From contig NZ_KB905166.1 in the NCBI RefSeq assembly GCF_000378625.1, forward strand, positions 1-64,000: a DNA stretch of 64,000 nucleotides. Reading direction: 5' to 3'. The notes beneath the pieces were generated by a model that was given only the letters and a program-made list of their open reading frames with translations, had not been told where the DNA came from and did not search any database. The first letter of the stretch is position 1. Every line of letters begins with the position of its first letter. Shown piece by piece: positions 61,488-64,000 of this stretch. This DNA comes from Colwellia piezophila ATCC BAA-637. GTDB lineage: Bacteria; Pseudomonadota; Gammaproteobacteria; Enterobacterales; Alteromonadaceae. The translations under genes and the position numbers were made by a program.

Positions 61488-61819
61488 CTATTTAATATTT
61501 TTTGAGTTTTTAGTTGTCTTTGCTTATTTATTATCATTTCATGTTTGGATTTTTTATCTTCTAACCAAGCAATATAGATAAACACGAAGCAGATAATTGA
61601 GGTGATCATAAACATGGTTACACTCATAGCTCCTGACAGTGAACCTATTAGCAAGAAAAGTAGTACCATTGATATTGTAGATTTCATATTTAGAACTTTA
61701 TATTTACTGTGTATTTTGATGGCAGAATGATAAAAGAGCATACGCGGGTTTATTTTTTTCAGTGTGCTATTAAGAACACTGAAAAATTTTAGACCACGAG
61801 AAACATAGTTAACTTCCAA
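61475..61819 (-). CDS. small two-TM membrane protein
   Basis: Up to 114 residues; two adjacent hydrophobic helices (ISMVLLFLLIGSLSG and MFMITSIICFVFIYIAW) and a basic tail. The TTG at 61819 is weak; an internal ATG (at 61687, MKSTISM) would give a 70-residue protein. Its end overlaps the end of the HD-GYP gene by 13 bases on the other strand. It follows the EAL gene closely. No family recognised. Confidence 0.5.
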   Translation of the reverse strand: MEVNYVSRGLKFFSVLNSTLKKINPRMLFYHSAIKIHSKYKVLNMKSTISMVLLFLLIGSLSGAMSVTMFMITSIICFVFIYIAWLEDKKSKHEMIINKQRQLKTQKILNSYKR

Positions 61820-61834
61820 TCGGCATTAGAAAAA

Positions 61835-63514
61835 TCACTCAACAAGGAATAGTTCATTCAAATTCTTGGGTTGGCTAAAATAGTAACCCTGATAATATTG
61901 AGGGTTTAACGTTTTGACCTGCTTAAATACTTCTTCATCACAAATGTACTCAGCGACAACTTGTATTTTCAAGCGATGGCATAGGTTAATAATTGATTCC
62001 ACGAGTATGCAGTGTTTTTTGTTTTTACTTATGCTTTTTATCAAAGAGCCATCTATTTTTAAAATGTCTATCGGTAGTGCTAACAAATAATCAAAATTTG
62101 AATAACCGCTGCCAAAATCATCAATTGCTATTTTACAGCCTAATTCCTTTAATTGATGAATAAAGGTAAGGAAGCGGTTATTGTTAATATTGCATAATTC
62201 AGACTCTACCAGTTCAATAGTCATTAAATGACCCACTTGATATTCATTAATGAGTTGTACTAGTAGCCGTCGAGTTTGGCTATTATTAATATCGTCAGCA
62301 GATAGATTGATACTAAAATACTTTTTGTTGGCACTGAAATGTCGGATCGATTTTATAATGACCTGCTGTGATAGTTGGTGGTACAAGTTTGCTTGCTTTG
62401 CTATGTCCAGAAAATGATAAGGCGAGATATATTCTTGTTTTTCAGCATCAAAAATTCGCATTAAAACTTCGGTATATTTGATTCTTCCGGTTTCATCAAC
62501 GATATCTTGGCCAAAAATACAAACATTGTTGGTATTGAGCGCCATTTTTATTTTTCGCCCCCACTCAATTGCATTGAGTATTTTTTCATAAACAAGATTT
62601 TCTTTTTTGTATGTAGATAAGCTTTTACCTTGCTCTAAACTATAAGACAAAGCCATCTTTGCATTGATTAGTGTATTATCTTCAGGAGTTGCTTTGGCTA
62701 AACCAATAACAATCGAGAATTTAAAGCTTGTTGAGTCTATGGTGATCTTTTGCTCTTCAAATAAAAATTGCAGTAAGTAGCAACAACTTTTTAAATCATC
62801 AAAAGAGCTATTACTTGGGCTAACGATAGCGAACATATTCTCTGCCAATCGATAAAACTCATATTGTTGGTGTACTTGAGTTCTAATAAAGTCAGCAACA
62901 GCTTTGAGCAGGTTATGATAAAACTCAATGGTGTAGGCGCTTTGAATTTTGTCCAATTCAGGAATTGTTAAAATGGCAACGTGGCTGTTTGTTAATCTTT
63001 CACTGTCATCAAGCAGTTTTATGCTATTGGGTAGTTGAGTTACTTTATCGGTAAATTGATTTGTGATGGTACTTTGCTGTTCATAAACCTGAGTAATGTC
63101 GAATCGAATACAGATATATTCAGTAATGTCTCCTCCTTGATTTAACACCGGCACTATCGAACAACGTGTGATAAATTCTTTTTGACATTTAGTGATGTTT
63201 TTTAGCACCCCTTGCCATATCTGACCTGAACTTACGGTTTTCCATAACTCTTCATGAATAGCTATTGGGGTTTGCGGATGCTTGATAAAAGCATGATTTT
63301 TTCCTAATAATTCTTCTTTTCTATACCCAGAAATACGACAAAAATTATCATTAACATAGGTTATATCACCATTGAGGTCAGCAATGGATACAATTGCACT
63401 GGCATCAAGTGCTTGGCCATATGCGGCAAGCTTTTGTGGATTAGCTATATCATGAAAAGGGCTAACCTTCTGGTAGTCATCAACCAGAGGGGATAGTAAC
63501 TGTGTTGCTTGCAT
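61835..63514 (-). CDS. PAS-GGDEF(degenerate)-EAL cyclic di-GMP phosphodiesterase
   Basis: 559 residues, cytoplasmic. PAS (about 30-145: ADLNGDITYVNDNFCRISGY), a GGDEF fold whose signature is lost (AENMFAIVSP instead of GGDEF, so no cyclase activity expected), and EAL (about 310-555) with EVLMR for EALxR, INLSADD, ELVESE, IDDFGSGYSNFDYL, ILKIDGSLI, VVAEYI and QGYYFSQP. The metal- and substrate-binding residues look complete. Transcribed toward the HD-GYP gene, so two cyclic di-GMP phosphodiesterases end up side by side. Confidence 0.9.
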   Translation of the reverse strand: MQATQLLSPLVDDYQKVSPFHDIANPQKLAAYGQALDASAIVSIADLNGDITYVNDNFCRISGYRKEELLGKNHAFIKHPQTPIAIHEELWKTVSSGQIWQGVLKNITKCQKEFITRCSIVPVLNQGGDITEYICIRFDITQVYEQQSTITNQFTDKVTQLPNSIKLLDDSERLTNSHVAILTIPELDKIQSAYTIEFYHNLLKAVADFIRTQVHQQYEFYRLAENMFAIVSPSNSSFDDLKSCCYLLQFLFEEQKITIDSTSFKFSIVIGLAKATPEDNTLINAKMALSYSLEQGKSLSTYKKENLVYEKILNAIEWGRKIKMALNTNNVCIFGQDIVDETGRIKYTEVLMRIFDAEKQEYISPYHFLDIAKQANLYHQLSQQVIIKSIRHFSANKKYFSINLSADDINNSQTRRLLVQLINEYQVGHLMTIELVESELCNINNNRFLTFIHQLKELGCKIAIDDFGSGYSNFDYLLALPIDILKIDGSLIKSISKNKKHCILVESIINLCHRLKIQVVAEYICDEEVFKQVKTLNPQYYQGYYFSQPKNLNELFLVE

Positions 63515-63837
63515 ATAAACTCTCTTGGTAAAACAAGGTATTTAAAAGGGTAAATTTCATCCTACTTCAATATTAGCTAGCGTTCTGCATAACTGATTTA
63601 ACGCTTATCATCGAAGCTTGTATTTACAGCATACAACGATAGCGAGTTGGTAAGTGTCGCCTTAAGAACATAGCTTTAATTATCGCAGTGCAAGTTTCTT
63701 AAAAATCTTGGCTGTTAAACTGTGTCAACGAGAATAAGCACACATTGGGGTAAATAATCACACATAATTAAAGCAAAATATTACCTATAATCGTCTTATA
63801 GTCTTTTGACATTGTTGCTATTTGGAGGGGATAAAAT
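63515..63837. other. 323-bp divergent intergenic region
   Basis: Promoter region between the EAL gene and the right-edge gene. It contains the 20-bp-spaced repeat pair and TATAAT box described separately. Nothing else recognised. Confidence 0.5.
63738..63791 (+). promoter_or_regulatory. operator-like pair and -10 box of the right-edge gene
   Basis: GCACACA at 63738 and TCACACA at 63758 (20-bp spacing, not 21), then TATAAT at 63786 after a 21-nt gap from the proximal copy. Orientation and -10 geometry match the hdeD and coiled-coil promoters. Confidence 0.5.
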
Positions 63838-64000
63838 TGTTAATAACAGAATTAATACAGTGGCCTTGTGAGCTATCTACACAAACTAAACAGCAGTTGT
63901 TATCTATAGCAACAATGTCCAACAATATTCATAAGCTTGGTGTGCCTCCTGTTTCTTCACAGTTTGAAGGGGTAGCTTTTATTATTAAAGGTGTCGGTTA
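63838..64000 (+). CDS. N-terminal fragment of a possible CRP/FNR-like regulator (runs off right edge)
   Basis: TTG start with a strong GGAGGGG site 6 nt upstream. The 54 visible residues (ELIQWPCELSTQTKQQLLSI, then FEGVAFIIKGVGY) resemble the opening of a cyclic-nucleotide-binding domain, where a helix precedes strands ending in an xxIxxGxG turn. This is a weak match; only the continuation beyond the window can confirm it. Confidence 0.35.

Overview
The window is AT-rich gammaproteobacterial chromosome, most like a marine Alteromonadales member of the Colwellia/Thalassotalea type. The evidence is tamA-tamB, a second secD-secF set, a MSHA-type prepilin, SigZ, ArsH, DUF2157/DUF4824 and HdeD-like proteins, large hybrid kinases with tandem receivers and Hpt domains, and many decayed mobile fragments. 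The genus is inferred from protein flavour; there is no rRNA or intact tRNA to confirm it.

Layout. 1-9 kb is an accessory region: the 3' end of an ISL3-type transposase, a stand-alone tyrosine recombinase, a lipoprotein amidohydrolase lying between two 107-bp direct repeats, an orphan type IV prepilin, a receiver-domain protein and a FlgO/TPR protein lying between two 24-bp direct repeats. 9-16 kb has a CHASE3 hybrid kinase with a decayed Hpt tail, secDF with secD broken at a 5-bp repeat, a broken PD40 gene and a tRNA 3' relic with its terminator. 16-33 kb is mostly housekeeping: a zinc-ribbon/Sel1 protein, a periplasmic binding protein, tamAB, DUF2157-DUF4824, an HflX-type GTPase, a MoxR ATPase with a VWA protein, a DUF3750 lipoprotein, sigZ and arsH.

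33-47 kb is an envelope, phospholipid and polyphosphate region: PLD-type lipoprotein, outer-membrane barrel, two intact YegS-type lipid kinases plus a decayed third, two HdeD-like proteins, PgpA, BrkB/YihY, PPK2, a coiled-coil protein and an AI-2E exporter. A YegS-HdeD segment is duplicated and the two copies flank the PgpA-YegS-BrkB-PPK2 block. Five promoters here (outer-membrane protein, both hdeD copies, ppk2, coiled-coil gene) carry TGTGTRC-like direct repeats spaced exactly 21 bp, always in the same orientation to the gene and with the proximal copy about 19-21 nt upstream of a -10-like hexamer. A related pair with 20-bp spacing precedes the truncated gene at the right edge. This looks like an undescribed regulon.

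47-61.5 kb is a co-directional signalling operon: three large hybrid histidine kinases, a double-receiver/ATPase protein and an HD-GYP response regulator. The first two kinases share a 2.5-kb direct repeat; the second has the same transmitter/receiver/Hpt half joined to a different membrane sensor, and the duplication left a truncated copy of the downstream regulator gene between them. A PAS-GGDEF-EAL protein lies on the opposite strand, so the likely output of the region is lowering of cyclic di-GMP. The window ends inside a gene that may encode a CRP-like regulator.
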